This document shows, piece by piece, positions 1 through 11,538 of a DNA stretch of 64,000 nucleotides. The DNA is taken from NCBI GenBank assembly GCA_902702965.1, contig CACRXP010000019.1:104730-168729 (forward strand), in the 5' to 3' direction. Below the pieces are notes generated by a model. The model had not been told where the DNA came from, made no database searches, and saw only the letters and a list, made by a program, of their open reading frames with translations. Position numbers and translations under genes: made by a program. The stretch's first letter is position 1. Each line of letters opens with the position of its first letter. This DNA comes from Spirometra erinaceieuropaei (taxonomy: Eukaryota; Platyhelminthes; Cestoda; Diphyllobothriidea; Diphyllobothriidae).

Positions 1-705
1 AATTAAACTTGGGTAATGATGAACTATACGTCTATTCATGCTTTTCATCAACTTGCCCTGCTTACTGCAGTAACGTCAATCGTCTTGGGAGGATTGGCCG
101 AGTATTTTTTTATTTTATCATTATGGTTCAGTGGATCGTCTTTGAATTCTGTCTGTTTGACCTGTGGTGGGTTTTGTCGACCCGAATGTTGACATGGTCC
201 TTCGTTAGATGTCCACCCGCCGGATCTCAAGGGGATAGCAAATCAGGTTATTTGTTTGTGCAATCGCTGGAGCGTAACTTGTACAAGATTTAGTATTTTC
301 AAAGTAGGGCAGCGGGTTCGATTGATATAAATCACTAACGACAAAAGGGAAACGGAATTAAGCGCCGATTTCCAGGAAGGTGCTACGCACTTGTGCTTTA
401 TTATGTAGCCGAGGGTTTACAACCCGCATGGGAGATTGCAAGAGTTGGAAAGCTGTTATGGCCAGAAAGATCGGGACACTCGGACGGATATTTTGGGTTT
501 ATTAGTCGCCACTGTTCGGAAAAACCAAGGTCCGCGTGGCACAGCCCAAAATTCCAACAGCATGTCCGATGACCACTGCGCGACATTTGGAATTAAAGGT
601 CGCGTCTCCCTACTCATTTTGCTGTCTTATTACTGGCTCAGAAGACCAAAGAGGTCCAAAATATCTTTCCAAGCCCTCACTCCTCTTTAGCGCCAGGAAG
701 GTTTA
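1..705. other. No recognisable feature
   Basis: AT-rich sequence with only short, unremarkable open frames on both strands. I recognise no gene, RNA or repeat. A short phrase near 370 resembles one near 712 at the start of the satellite that follows, so the satellite may have a degraded edge here. Confidence 0.5.
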
Positions 706-2260
706 AAATCTCTTTCCAGGAATACAGTGAGGTTATGCCATACGGAAAGTGGACGTTGAAATATATAGTCGGTTATATTTCAAATGAAAAGCTCCGAAAT
801 TCCTACAAAAATAGCTGTAACGCCCAGGCTGCCCATCCCTTAACCAAGTCAGTTTAACTGCGTTACAAAACGATCGCTCCTCGGATGAAGACGTAGATTG
901 TGTTATCGATTACTATCAGATGATAAACAATTTATTTGATCAAAGAGTATAAAATCTGAAAAAACGACCATACCTAATGTCAATTATGCAAGATTTGACA
1001 AAAATAAGAAAAGGAAAGGGATCTTTAAGGCAGAGGGATAAATAATACGTCTTAGGCTTCTTTTTGTCGGCCTTGGGCATGAAAAATAGCTGCCAATTGG
1101 GCAGACATAAAAAGCCGTAACTTTTATATTTTTATTGGTCTTTCCAATTACTAAAAAAGACGGCTTTCGCACTGGCTGCCCACCCTTTAACCACGTTGGC
1201 TTAACTGCGCTAAAGAAATAACCGCTTTTCAGTTGGCGGCGTAGCTTGGTTCATAAATTATAATCGGCCGAGTAATAAATTATTCTATCGAAAACAACAA
1301 AATCTGCAAAACGACTTTATGAGATGTAAATTATTTAAGGCTTAACGCAGCTGATATCAAAAGAGTAAACAGCAAGTGAAAATGATAAATGCAGGAAGGT
1401 TCAAAACCCCTTTCAGGAATATACTGGCTTCATGCAATGCCTAAAGTGGATGTTGAAATACGTAGTCAGTCATATATCAGAGGAAAGGCTTTGAGATTCG
1501 TACAAAAAGGCCTTTAACGCACGGGATGCTCACTCCTTACCCAAGTTATTTTAACTGCGTTAGAAAGCGACCGCTCCTCGGATAAAGACTTAGTCCGTGT
1601 TATGGATTACTATCAACTGAGAAACAATTCATTTGATTGGAAAACATAAAATCTGTAAAAAACGACCTTAGCTGATGTCAATTATGCAAGATTAATAAAG
1701 CTAAGTGGAGAAGAGGGATGTAAAAGGCAGAGTGGTAATAATAAAAACTACAAAACTACAACGAGTTAGGCGTCTTTGGGTTGGCACTGGTCATGCAAAA
1801 TAGCTGCAAGTTGGACAGAATGAAAAGCCGTAACATTTATATTTTTATGGATCTTTGCAATTACTAAACAAAAAACAGTTTTCGCTAAATTTAAAAATCA
1901 TTTTTAACGCAGGGGCCGCCCACCTCTTCACCACGAAGGCTTAACCGCTTTTCAGATGACGGCGTCGCCTGGCTCATAAATTATAGTCAGCCGAGGAACA
2001 ATTTATTCCATCGAAAACCACAAAATCTGAGAATACGACTTAATGAGATGTCAATTGTAAAGGCATAGCGTAGCTGATTGCAGCAAAATTAAGCGTCGAG
2101 TGAAAAGTAATGAAGAGAAAAAAAGAACCTATTAGTGCTTTATCGATACGACTAAAGCATGTAAAACAGTTGCAAATCTGGCGGACATGAAAACTCGTAA
2201 ATTTTCTACTGTGTACTGGTCTATATAATAATTGAACAAAAAGTTAGACCTTCATTAAAT
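706..2260. repeat. Diverged satellite, 350-bp unit in 700-bp higher-order repeat
   Basis: Landmark phrases recur at regular spacing. AAAATCTG followed by a cgac block occurs near 950, 1300, 1648 and 2022. A taacc...ttaactgcg block occurs near 841, 1188, 1538 and 1928. A gtgga.gttgaaata block occurs near 748 and 1447. The period is therefore about 350 bp, and alternate units resemble each other more closely, giving a 700-bp higher-order unit. The copies are strongly diverged and have small indels. No long open frame runs through the array. A partial fifth unit seems to fade out near 2250. Confidence 0.7.
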
Positions 2261-5200
2261 ACAAACCAGGTTTTTATTTCGCACCATTTTATTGTGATAA
2301 ATGCAGCAATATTTGTAATAGAATTGTGAACGGACTTTTGATAGGAATAAAAATGTTTCGCAGATCACAGGCTGCCTGTGACCGGCAAAACCAGGTCTTT
2401 GTCGTATACTAAATCAAAATCACATCTCCACCGACAGTTGAACAGAAATACTACCCTGCGACAGTACGATATCTATTTGACGTTGATAAGCGCCATCGTA
2501 ACCGGAGGCATCCTCTGCAGTATCACTGAACATCTTGATATCGACATCTCTATCATACCCACGTTTATTGCTTACCGGATTTAACGGCGATCCAAACCAT
2601 CAGGCGTCGGCAGTTCTTGAAAATTGCAATCAACCCAATCTGTCCTCTTGGGAGGATTTCCCACATATGACGACGTGGGCCGGCTTCAGATGCCTGCTTG
2701 ACTGTAAGAACATATCCAAAGGAAGGTCTAGGATTATTATATTCTTAATCGAATAAAGACATTCAAATCATTAGACACTGTTGGTCCACCTTTCTTAATT
2801 ACTGGAAGTCTTCTTTTGTTAATAATTCTCCAGGGAATGACTTGGTTGTTATCAAAGGTATCCATAATAGAAGACGTCCTATAATTAATCGGGGTAGATG
2901 ATCTCAGTTTCCAAGCAGGTAAACCAATGATGTTATTCGTCATTAACTAAAAATTACCATTATGTGCCCCCTAAGACTGCCCAGATGGAAACATTGTCGA
3001 CGTTCTCTCTGTGATTAATTTAAAAAAGGATGAAAGCTATCGACCTCCATTAGGAAAGCGCTATAACGGGGCACTGTTTAGGTAGAAAAACCGACCAGAG
3101 AATGCCTCTTATTTGCCAGTGACCCTCACAGCAGCTGTTTGGCTGTCAGTTTCCATATGCGCTTAAATTCGACGTCCGATAGGAACAACTTTAAAATCTC
3201 CCTCGCCCTACGTGACAAAAAGCGACAACCTCTTGTGTGTATTTCTCCTATTTTTCGCTTCGATTTGTGTGTTCAAATAGGTAAAAAAACACATTATAAA
3301 AAGGCTTATGACTGGTTCTTATGCTAGAAAGCATCAAAACTTTGCAAAGCAAAACTTCAAAATCTGAATTCACTTCTTTTATTTTCAAAAAAGTGCAATT
3401 TGGAATGCATTCATGCTTTAACATTCCTGGTCTCGAATTACGGTTTCCGGGCCCCAGAAAGCATTTCTTGAAACATGTTGTGCTTATATTAATATCACTT
3501 ACTAACGCAAATCAACCAACGATAAAGGTTTTGATATATGCTGTTAAATTGCATAGGAAATCGCGTAGATGTTTGGAGATTTCTGGTTTCAATTAAACCT
3601 CATTTGTCTTCCTTTTATAAAACATAGTCAAATTGACATCATTCTGTGTCTTAAATCGATTTAACGAATAAAAATAAAAGTTTTAGATAGACGTTATAAT
3701 GCCCACTCAACGTTTAGCCGAGACATCTCATGAATTGGATTACTTGTTGAATGATATCGAAAGGAGGTTCAGTAGTGATGTTTTCACGTATTAGAGGCCA
3801 GAAACTAAAAAATCTCACTGTTTTCTATAACGTTTCGCAGGCAACCCTTCTAGCCCGCAATCATGGCCGAATTGTTCTTCCCAGCGGTCAACTGTTTCGA
3901 CCTGATGACGTTTTTAGTCTACTTTCAAGCTTAACTCATGGTGATAAGATCCACCCTTCCATGCGAAATTTAGTTAAAAGTTATTTTTATGGCAAACGAT
4001 GTCTGTTTCTGTCTATTATTTTGGTCAATCAAATCCATGCAATTTGCTGATACTATAAAGGTCAAACTCTTTTTAATTAGAGCGAAACTCAGTCATTCTG
4101 GTCCTCCAGTAGATGTTCGAAAAGTGATGAAACCGACAAATTTGCTTAATTTTCTGCTGGAATTTGACTCAGAAAAGGGAAAGAGCATTGGCATTTTGAG
4201 ACAAATTACCTATTGAAAGCATTTTTATGGAGAGAATTAACACTTTAACCACAAGCACATTCAACTCAGGCTATCTCTGCGGATAAACGTTTCCAATTGC
4301 TTATACAAATTCAGTCTGTCATTTATGTGACACGCGCGTACCTAATATTTTAGCCTAATTCTCTTGACCGACTCGGACAGAGAATCGCTGCTTGGGAGCG
4401 GGTAAGAGAGGGTGCGACTGACTCTGGAAATTCCGTCCTCAGGACAGTACAACGCTTTTGTTTACCACGACAACTTAAAACTTCCAACTTGGGGCTGCCA
4501 AATGACTGGGTAACACCGTCCTTGTTGTCCGATCCACGTGTATGTTCGGGGTGGCTGACCCGAGTACTAAAAGCCAGATTTAAATGGCTTCTAACGTGTC
4601 GTCTGTGGCACGTTCACCCAAGTGGGATCGCAGTACATGTCTTGTCCTGTGAAAACTTAATGAACTGGTCGGAGAACAGGTTATGTGTGGCACGCGTTGA
4701 TTTTGGTGGTAGCAGCCCCGATCCTTTCCTGGGGTTTTGTGGACTCTGTCTTTTCACCGGGCACGAGTTGATGATGGAGTAAGGTGTAAAAGTCTGCTAT
4801 CACTATAGACCAGTTCACGTGCAAGCCTTCGTCCTACACCTCAAACCCTTTGGAGCCCAAAGTGGACATCTTTGCATCTACCATGCCAACTGTTGCCTTG
4901 GGCCCGTACTGTCATTCAAAGATATGAAGAAGAGGTTAATCGCTATCAACGTAAGTGTTTTCAAAACGGGCATTTGTTTGATAATCGTAAAAACAAAAAA
5001 ATCATATCTTTTGGCAGAAGAGCGGTTTCAATGAAATTCTCCGATGCTTGAAGAACATCCGTAGACTGACTCTTAAGTCACACTGAAATTTCCAGGAAAT
5101 AAAAACGTTCGCTCCTCACGAATGCAATTTATGAGTATGTTTCACATTTTGACTCAGTTCTCGACTTGACATGTTACTGAATGAAGGCTTTCCTTCCTGT

Positions 5201-5929
5201 GATGCCTCAAAAACGGAAATATGCGCCAAATGCATGTCAAAGTATGCAGAAACAGAAGGCGTTTAGACGTGTTTGGAGATAAATTTTGAAAGGCTTTGCT
5301 CAACACCGTGTATTTGACCGGATGCAATGTATTATTTTGAGGATCATCTGAAATTCTTCCTTAACCATGTTCGTGGCAATGCTGTTCTATCTGTCCTGTT
5401 CAGTCCGCACCTGAAAAGAACTGTTGCATTCTACCTACTGCAGAAATTTTGATAGAGCTATTGTATTCATCGTTAGTGATATTGACCTTCCCTTGAGTGA
5501 AACGATTAATTTTGGATTGTGCGTTCTGGACAATGCACTTAGGTCGGACGCCAAGTCTTGAGAATTTTTTCGTAGAACTGCGCTTTATGTGGGCCTGATC
5601 TGGATCGAGGTACCATTTTGTGCAATATGTTTATTTTTTTATTATTAATGCGCTTGTCCCACTTTTTTTCTCAGCTTTGCTTAGTTTTTACTATTTTATT
5701 ACTTGAGACCTTTGTTCTGCGTAGATCCATACGTAATAAGTGGCACTTATCGACAGAAGAGCTAAACCCTCGTCAACTGTCTGTTGCACTAATGAATATA
5801 ATTGCCTAAGAAACATTCCTGCTAAAGGCTGAGGGTATGATTTATGACCCCTTCCCTTGGATGGTTGTTCAGAAATCTATCTTATCATCTTATTTAGGCA
5901 GGTGTGGTATATAACCGCTTGTCTGGCAC
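2261..5929. other. No recognisable gene or repeat
   Basis: Contains open frames of up to 99 codons (3751-4050 and 4489-4782, plus strand). None shows a family motif, signal sequence or neighbour that would support it. The base composition resembles the surrounding non-coding DNA. The stretch 4380-4790 is more GC-rich than its surroundings and could be an unrecognised old repeat. Confidence 0.4.
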
Positions 5930-6260
5930 TCAGTGGCGTAAGGGGCTATACCTTTATGAGCGTTAATGACTTTAAAGGTGCCCATATGAGGCTTATGGTT
6001 AGGCTTAGGACTGTGCTTAATGTTAGGGTTAGTGCTAGGACTTGGGTTATGCCTGAGGCCAGGGCTGCCAGGCTTGGGTTATGGTTTGGATTTGAGGTTG
6101 AGACTAGGTTTAAGGTCTTGGTTTAAGGTTGGAGTTTTAGGAATGGGGCCGGAGTTAAGGTTAATGATGTATGCTTAGGATTTGGGGTGGATGGTGTTAA
6201 ATTTAAGGAGTTTAAAGCTTGAGTTATGGTTACGGCAACTTGTATGTTTGATTTAAATAT
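5930..6260 (+). repeat. Degenerate telomere-like (TTAGGG-type) tract
   Basis: About 300 bp of G/T-rich sequence made of short phrases such as GGTTAGG, GTTAGGGTTAG, GGGTTATG and GGTTTAAGG. The plus strand is the G-rich strand. No exact hexamer array is left, so this is an old interstitial tract or a G-rich minisatellite that resembles TTAGGG. It lies inside the window with ordinary sequence on both sides, so it is not a chromosome end. Confidence 0.6.
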
Positions 6261-6552
6261 TCACGGATCAGGGATTGGGGTTACCCACCACAGGCAGGAC
6301 CGAAGTTGCCGTTAGAGTTGCAGTTGACTACATTTTTTCCAGTGACTCTACATACCAATCCGTCACCTGAAAAATAATTCTGCAAGTGACTAGACGCGAA
6401 AAAGTCTTCGAAACAGAAACTAAGCGCGCACCTTGAAAGTGCAGCTGCGTGCGTACGGCGGTGATCAAAGTACGTGTTCAACCAGAACTGAGCAAAAAAA
6501 ACCGGCTCCCCTGTGATCTCACTTTAATCTCTTTAGGCACATGTTGTCTGAA

Positions 6553-6580
6553 CGGTTAGTCAGTGTCACCTGACTAACCG
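6553..6580. repeat. Perfect 11-bp hairpin
   Basis: Arms CGGTTAGTCAG (6553-6563) and CTGACTAACCG (6570-6580) are perfect reverse complements around the 6-nt loop TGTCAC. There is no T-run after the stem, and no neighbouring gene gives it a role. It may be a remnant of a small inverted-repeat transposon. Confidence 0.6.
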
Positions 6581-7084
6581 ACATTCGGACCCACACTGAG
6601 GAGAGCACTGCGCAGCGGCGTCATGCGGACTCCGATGAGCTCCAAAGTATGTGTCCGTGTCTCGCGACAGCGGAACCACCAGGAACACAAGTACTATATT
6701 CCGAGGAGATGAAAAAAATGGAAACTTTTTAGCGATGACTTTAAAAATGAGCAACGAACTTCAGGCGATAATAAGGTCAGTCGGCCGATAACATACTTTA
6801 ACTGGCGCTTTCATGAGTGAATGTACTGCCGTTTGGTGAAACGAAGTGAAATGTATCTCATTGCCTAATGCATAATGTGTGCATATGTCAAAGAATTGGA
6901 CGAGTAGTCTGTTGACGTATAAAGTTCAGCTTAGGTTGTCTAGTAATATTTGTTGATTCACTGCTCGAGTTTCTTCTATATTACTTGATTATATGAAATT
7001 TTCCGATCGAAAAACCACACTGCTGGGAGAGACGCTACGCGTTCGCATAATCTAACGAGAAACACCTATACAAATCATTTTAAC
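6581..7084. other. No recognisable feature
   Basis: AT-rich spacer between the hairpin and the first PLE copy. I see no coding or repeat signal. Confidence 0.5.
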
Positions 7085-7159
7085 GGTGCCAATAGAAGCG
7101 AAGAGACGAGTCCCTGGAAGTAGTGTTGAAGAAGGTGGCACAGACGCTGGGACAAGAGC

Positions 7160-7200
7160 TTTATTAGCCTGTCGTTTCAGATTCCTACCTCTGAACATTC
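7160..7200 (-). ncRNA. Remnant of PLE-A hammerhead (core deleted)
   Basis: The 3' half is present on the minus strand: a GAATC-type stem II arm, GAAACGAC and AGGC followed by AATAAA. The CTGATGA box is missing because a deletion joins stem II to upstream UTR sequence. The expected GTC cleavage triplet reads GAC. It is inactive as written. Confidence 0.6.
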
Positions 7201-8105
7201 ACGGCTCCCCCTTCATCAGGAATCGTCGCCATTGGTGTGCTAATTGTTTGATGGGTGACATTCGCGTCGTTAATTTCTGAAATTTCATCACATGTGCTGG
7301 ATTTTGGTGTGATGATTACTCGATCATCTGATCCACCGACCGAGGCGGTGGGAAAAATGTCCACTTGTGCTCTCCCCGCGTGACCAATTACTCCGCCTAG
7401 GCGAAGTCTCAGCACCGACTTTGGATGGGGAAGGTCATTGTACTTTTTAATGGACTTGGGGGTCAGTAAACCATGATTGAAGTAGCTCCCGGCTCACGCG
7501 GTTTTCACCTCCTGTAAGAACTTCGGTCTCGTCGAATTTGAATATGTGGTCGGATCTCGTCGAATGAGCCTCAACTTGAGGGCTGGCGTCATTTCTCCAC
7601 ATCGCTGCGGCATGTTCGGCCATTCGCGTTCGGAGCTTTCTGCAGGTTTCTCAGACGTAGTTGCTTTGTCTGCAAGTGCACCGGATCCGATAAACGACTC
7701 CAGACGTTCCTGGCCGTGGCAGCGGGTCTTTCGGTTTCATTAGATGTTTGCCTCAGGTCTGTATGCAACTCAAACCCCAAGGGGTGCGAGAGGGCGGCCA
7801 ACAGCTTCCTAAACGTTTTCGACATACGGAAGCGCTCGCCACAATTTAGTGTCCATGCGGTTAGGCCTTTCGTCCCGTTTGCGTATGCACCGGCTGACAA
7901 AGTCGTGCGGGTAGCCATTGGCTTTGAAGACCCTTCGGAGGTATTGTAGTTCGGCAATCTTTTCTTCCGGTTCCCAGCAGTGCGTTTCGACAAGCCGACA
8001 GAGCAGCCTTACACAACTGCGTTTGTGGATGATTGGGTGGTTGTTGTTGAAGTACTTCAGTCGTATTTGTCGATTTCCTGAACACTTTGATGATAAAGGG
8101 TTCAA
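7185..8105 (-). pseudogene. PLE-A RT C-terminus and GIY-YIG endonuclease, broken
   Basis: The N-terminal part (8105 down to 7809) contains HKRSCVR, IAELQYLRRVFKANGYP and CIRKRDERPNRMD, aligning with residues 92-150 of the better copy at 47756-48877. The C-terminal tail (7415 down to 7185, LRLRLGGVIGHAGRA to IPDEGG) matches residues 299 onward of that copy. The GIY-YIG part between them is shifted into other frames: sense codons near 7640-7690 still give a cysteine, an NYV-like stretch and an E-T/A-R remnant. The catalytic YVDD is absent because the copy is 5'-truncated. There are at least two frame breaks, so no functional protein is expected. Confidence 0.85.
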
Positions 8106-8130
8106 ACAGGAATCCGAAACGAAAGGTTAA
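8086..8130 (+). ncRNA. Inverted, degenerate PLE-A hammerhead at 5' end of copy 1
   Basis: The plus strand reads TTGATGA, a stem II of GGGTTC (8098-8103) pairing with GAATCC (8110-8115), then GAAACG. The cleavage triplet GTC is replaced by GAA, and stem I is poor. Its orientation is opposite to the element's coding strand, showing that the terminal segment is inverted here. Confidence 0.6.
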
Positions 8131-8199
8131 TAATGCTCCTGTCCCATCGTTCGTCTCTATTTCTTCATTCTTACAGTGTTGTTATGACATCTTGACAAG

Positions 8200-8640
8200 A
8201 GCCATCTTGAGCATGTCTGCCGTGCCTGACTAAGGCCCTGTTGCGTCAAGGTCATTAGCAGCGATCGACCCCAGACGCGCTGATTTGCAGCCACTCGACC
8301 GAATTCAACTCTCCAGCACGTGCGTCCACAGAGTCGCAGCTGCCCCTGTGTCACGTTAACACACCAGTCCCCCCTCCCCGCGAACGCAGCACCCATCGCC
8401 ACCCATCGACAAAAGCAACAAACACTAACTTGACAACAATTGAGGTTGGCCAATGAGCCTACAAAAACAGCCGCCATCACTGACTTACGAACGCTCAGAC
8501 ATGGCTGGATGAAGTCCACACCAGCCCCGGCTTCGCCAGTGACTAATTTATCTCGGAGTTTTGGTGACTTCTGCCTTCTCCTCCAACTCGGGATTTGGCC
8601 TGATGATTGTGGTGCTCTGACAGAAAGCTCACTGCTGAGT
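8200..8640 (-). repeat. RepX dispersed repeat, copy 1
   Basis: Aligns in the same orientation with 23740-24190. Shared blocks include gcagccactcgaccg near 8295, an AATTGAGGTTGGCCAATGAG block near 8440 and an ACACCAGCCC block near 8518. The minus strand is open for 120 codons and shows an SLAxLN.C.VSVCC phrase also found in the other copy. I recognise no protein family and see no terminal repeats. It is an unclassified transposon remnant or an old exon-like repeat. Confidence 0.65.
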
Positions 8641-10802
8641 TGCTACAGACTTAGTCTCTTGAGTAGAGAATATGCAGTTTTCGTATATAGTAAGGTTTCT
8701 TTTTTTTTCAGAGAATTGCGTAATTTGACAGATTGGGGACACAGGAAATAAGGGCCTTAAGAGAGACCGCATTATTTTACTCACTCTGATACGAATAACA
8801 TCAGATCTTGGAACACTTTGTGTAATAAAGATCAAGGAAATAACTCTCGCTTTTATTAAAATGTCCTGGATTACCGCCATAACTTTCGGAGAATGACTTA
8901 TAGACTTGGATAAGCTGGAACTCGACCGTTTATCATCTTTAGACGTGAAAACCCAAATTTGCTGCATTCGGAAGTAGAATGAAGAGCAGCTGCAAGATAA
9001 CTATTCATTGCAATTTCATTAGAAGAAGTAAAAAGGACAAAAAAGTATCAAGTTGGGATACATCAGATGTTTTTTGGCGTACAATTAGGATATGATGCAG
9101 CATCTAAAATGTTGTTTGCTGCTTTATATCTTTTGTGTAGTTTGTCAACTCAGGTCCCACTTATAACAGTTCTATTTAAACCACATCTAACTGTCCAGAC
9201 TGCTACCGATGACAACAAAGAAACATTTTAACCTGTTTAGTACGTTTCTGTGGATTCATATGTCATCAAATGAATTGAGGAAACTAACAAGCCTATGATT
9301 CCCCATTTTTACTAAGTTCCCAGTAATTTACCGGTAGATGACGTCGTCGCGTCTTGGAAAGAAATGAATTCGTAGGATGGCAAATGCGCTTTTTTAGGGC
9401 GTCAGAATCAAGATAAAGACAGTCCCTGGCACGATGCGCTAGCCGAAATGCTCATCTGAATCCCCTCGCACAAAGGAAAGCGTCACCAGCCCTCCCGGAG
9501 GCTATAACGAAATCTCTTGAATATCCTTAGGCTGCCTTTTAATTCAAAGTTTATTCCGGCAGATGCTATACCGGGCTATCCATAAAAACTCGATAGAGCA
9601 TTTTCCCAAATGCTTAGGCAATAATTAGATTGCACTTAAAAACCTTTTTAGCCAGGAATACAAAGAAAAGTGGCCTGATACAGAGAAAATAACAACCTGT
9701 TGAGAATCACGGATGCTGCAATCTGTCGGTATTGCCTGGATTGAATTTTGTCCCATTTCGGAGCCTATTGAGTGGCGCCTGTTAAAAGACTGCATTTCCT
9801 CGGAGGAAAAAGGGAATCTAGGCCCCAGGAGGTGTCAAATCCGAATCCAGAGTTAACCACACAAAGATGTGCAGTCAGCAAAGTGGAGAGAACGCCTATG
9901 GTCTAGTATATGTGTGGTTATCTGCTAGCCGCAGCTAAACACAAGATTCAGAAGATTTTGAAAATGAGCTAAGACGGTTAATCACCAAGTACATGAGTCA
10001 AGCGCTCTGAAAACGCGGAAGTATCATTAATATGAACAGGAATATAGGGATGACAGTATTCAATTTATTTTCCATTATAATTCAAACCCCGTGTGTTAAT
10101 GTACGACAGACAATAGGTTTAGTCCGTTTGTCTAGGAAGACTGTGTGGCAAGATGATTTGCTAACTTTCGAAAGTCGAACAGATGTGTTTTCGGAACGAA
10201 AGAAAGATGAGTTGGGGCCGCCATAAACGCATGTTCCGTTTTATGTCTAGTGAGTTAGTATTTTCGACTTCTCTAGCATCCGCTAAAGCGTGTTTTCCGC
10301 TTCTAACATGGAGATAGCCAGATCAAAGTAAATGGATTTGCAGCATTCAGTCGGTCGAGAACACGAACAACTGTTCTAAAAGGTTAAGAAGATTTCCCGT
10401 TTATTCGGCAGCTTCTTCTGAGGTGCGTTAGCTCGGCATTTCAAAGCTAGACTTAGAGATGATTATCTGTCTTTGTAAGACGTTTTATGTGGAGCTGACG
10501 ACAAAAAGAAAACGGTTTAGAATGCCGCTGTTTTTTGATTTTAGATTTCATCCACGCGCGAGCAGTCATAGAGGGTAATCTTCAACAGGACGCCCAGTCC
10601 ATAATAGTGCGTAGTCTGATCCATAATAATCATGAATTTTACTATAGTCAAATGTGATGCTCGATGCCTGGATAGATTTCAGCAATGCAAGGTAAATTTG
10701 TTTCAGTTTTTCACCAACGGGTGCATTCAAACATGAGTTATGGTTAAAAACTGCTTGGGTAGGATCCAAAACTAATCAGTAGTAGTTAAAACGCGATTCT
10801 CA
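8641..10802. other. No recognisable gene or repeat
   Basis: AT-rich, with short open frames only (for example 8629-8967 minus and 10566-10769 minus), none with recognisable motifs. Confidence 0.45.
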
Positions 10803-10853
10803 GGTGGCCTTTCAGAAGAAAAGGAGGCGTTCACCGGTAGAGATGTATTGGAG

Positions 10854-10898
10854 GTCTGACGTTTCGTGTAGTCGTTTCTTCAAACCATCTTCAGAGAC
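10854..10898 (-). ncRNA. Hammerhead-like motif, PLE-B 3' end
   Basis: Minus strand: GTCT, then CTGAAGA (fits CUGANGA), a 22-nt segment with a weak internal GTTT/AAAC pairing, then GAAACGTC and AGAC. Stem I GTCT/AGAC pairs perfectly over 4 bp. Stem III would be the palindrome ACGT with no loop, as in the minimal PLE hammerheads described for animals. Stem II is poor, so activity is doubtful. Confidence 0.6.
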
Positions 10899-10925
10899 TG
10901 GGAAGTCATGCACACAGCTCTCCTT

Positions 10926-11422
10926 TTATAGCGCAATTTGTATAAAGCCTGGCCCACCAATGCCGCCTGTGTGGCTGCATCCGACCCGCATGTTACCATG
11001 ACCTGAATCCCGCCCATCCTCGTCGACCGAGGCGATAGTTGAGGACCCCAACTGTTCCCTGCCTTGACTGTCCCATGTCAAGAATGTCCGTAAAACCAGA
11101 AAGGGCGAAGGCAAATTGATGTGGCGGTTGACAGAACAGTCGATAGACATCCAGGCTTCTTGCATCTGCCTTACCGAGTGATCATCGCCTCGTTCCACGT
11201 TCTCAACAACATCAAAGTTGGAGATGTGTCCCATTTGTGCAGCATGGGTTGCTACCTCCGACTTTGGGTCCAACCTTCGCACGGCCAACTTATGCTTGAA
11301 CATGCGCATTTGCGGCCGTCGGCCGGTATCCCCAACGTAGTTGCACGTCCCGCTGTTGCCTTAAAGTCTGTAGACAACAGCCGACGTCTCCTGCTTAGGG
11401 ATAGGGTCTTTTGGCCACATAA
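10926..11422 (-). pseudogene. PLE-B GIY-YIG endonuclease C-terminal domain
   Basis: Read on the minus strand from about 11420, the frame gives KDPIPKQETSAVVYRL, one stop codon, then CNYVGDTGR and a run to the natural end at 10926. VVY and YVG are the GIY and YIG motif equivalents, and VGDTGR is the conserved turn with the arginine. VATHAAQMGH and SVNRHINLP match the later part of the domain in PLE-A (VAAHSTRPGH and SINKCNDLP). The RT part is missing. One in-frame TAA lies between the two motif halves, near 11364, so it is a pseudogene. It is a different family from PLE-A by sequence. Confidence 0.85.
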
Positions 11423-11447
11423 GGAGAGCTGTGTGCATGACTTCCCA

Positions 11448-11492
11448 GTCTCTGAAGATGCGTTGAAGAAACGACTACTCGAAACGTCAGAC
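11448..11492 (+). ncRNA. Hammerhead-like motif, inverted PLE-B terminal segment
   Basis: Plus-strand counterpart of 10854-10898: GTCT, CTGAAGA, a segment containing CGTT/AACG, GAAACGTC and AGAC. The conserved core and stem I are identical to the other arm, while the stem II region differs at several bases. Confidence 0.6.
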
Positions 11493-11538
11493 CTCCAATA
11501 CACCTCTGCCGGTGAACGCCGCCTTTTCTTTTGAGGGT

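Larger units (their letters stand above)
7085..8155 (-). mobile_element. PLE-A copy 1: 5'-truncated Penelope-like element
   Basis: Minus-sense element. Its 3' terminus at 7085-7130 has the PLE-A end found at 17223, 25655, 18150 and 43860 (sense GGGACTCGTCTCTTCGCTTC). Next come a 3' UTR, a broken RT C-terminus plus GIY-YIG region, and at 8095-8155 a short copy of the 3' terminal segment in the opposite orientation. The junction between coding sequence and inverted terminus lies near 8090, inside the hammerhead segment. No clear target-site duplication was found. Confidence 0.85.
10803..11538 (-). mobile_element. PLE-B copy 1 with inverted terminal segments
   Basis: Two arms of about 125 bp, 10807-10930 and 11415-11538, are near-perfect reverse complements. 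They flank a minus-sense 5'-truncated PLE coding region. Each arm holds a hammerhead-like motif. The downstream arm is sense and the upstream arm is antisense relative to the coding region, the same layout as PLE-A copies. The internal coding part starts right at the inner edge of the upstream arm. Confidence 0.8.

Noticed and set aside
5930..6260. A chromosome end
   Set aside because: The repeats are degenerate, and ordinary sequence continues for kilobases on both sides.
7589..7993. A 134-codon minus-strand open frame beginning MSKRTAGN
   Set aside because: It is an out-of-frame shadow of the PLE-A coding region. The same wrong frame appears at 48310-48570 beside the true frame.
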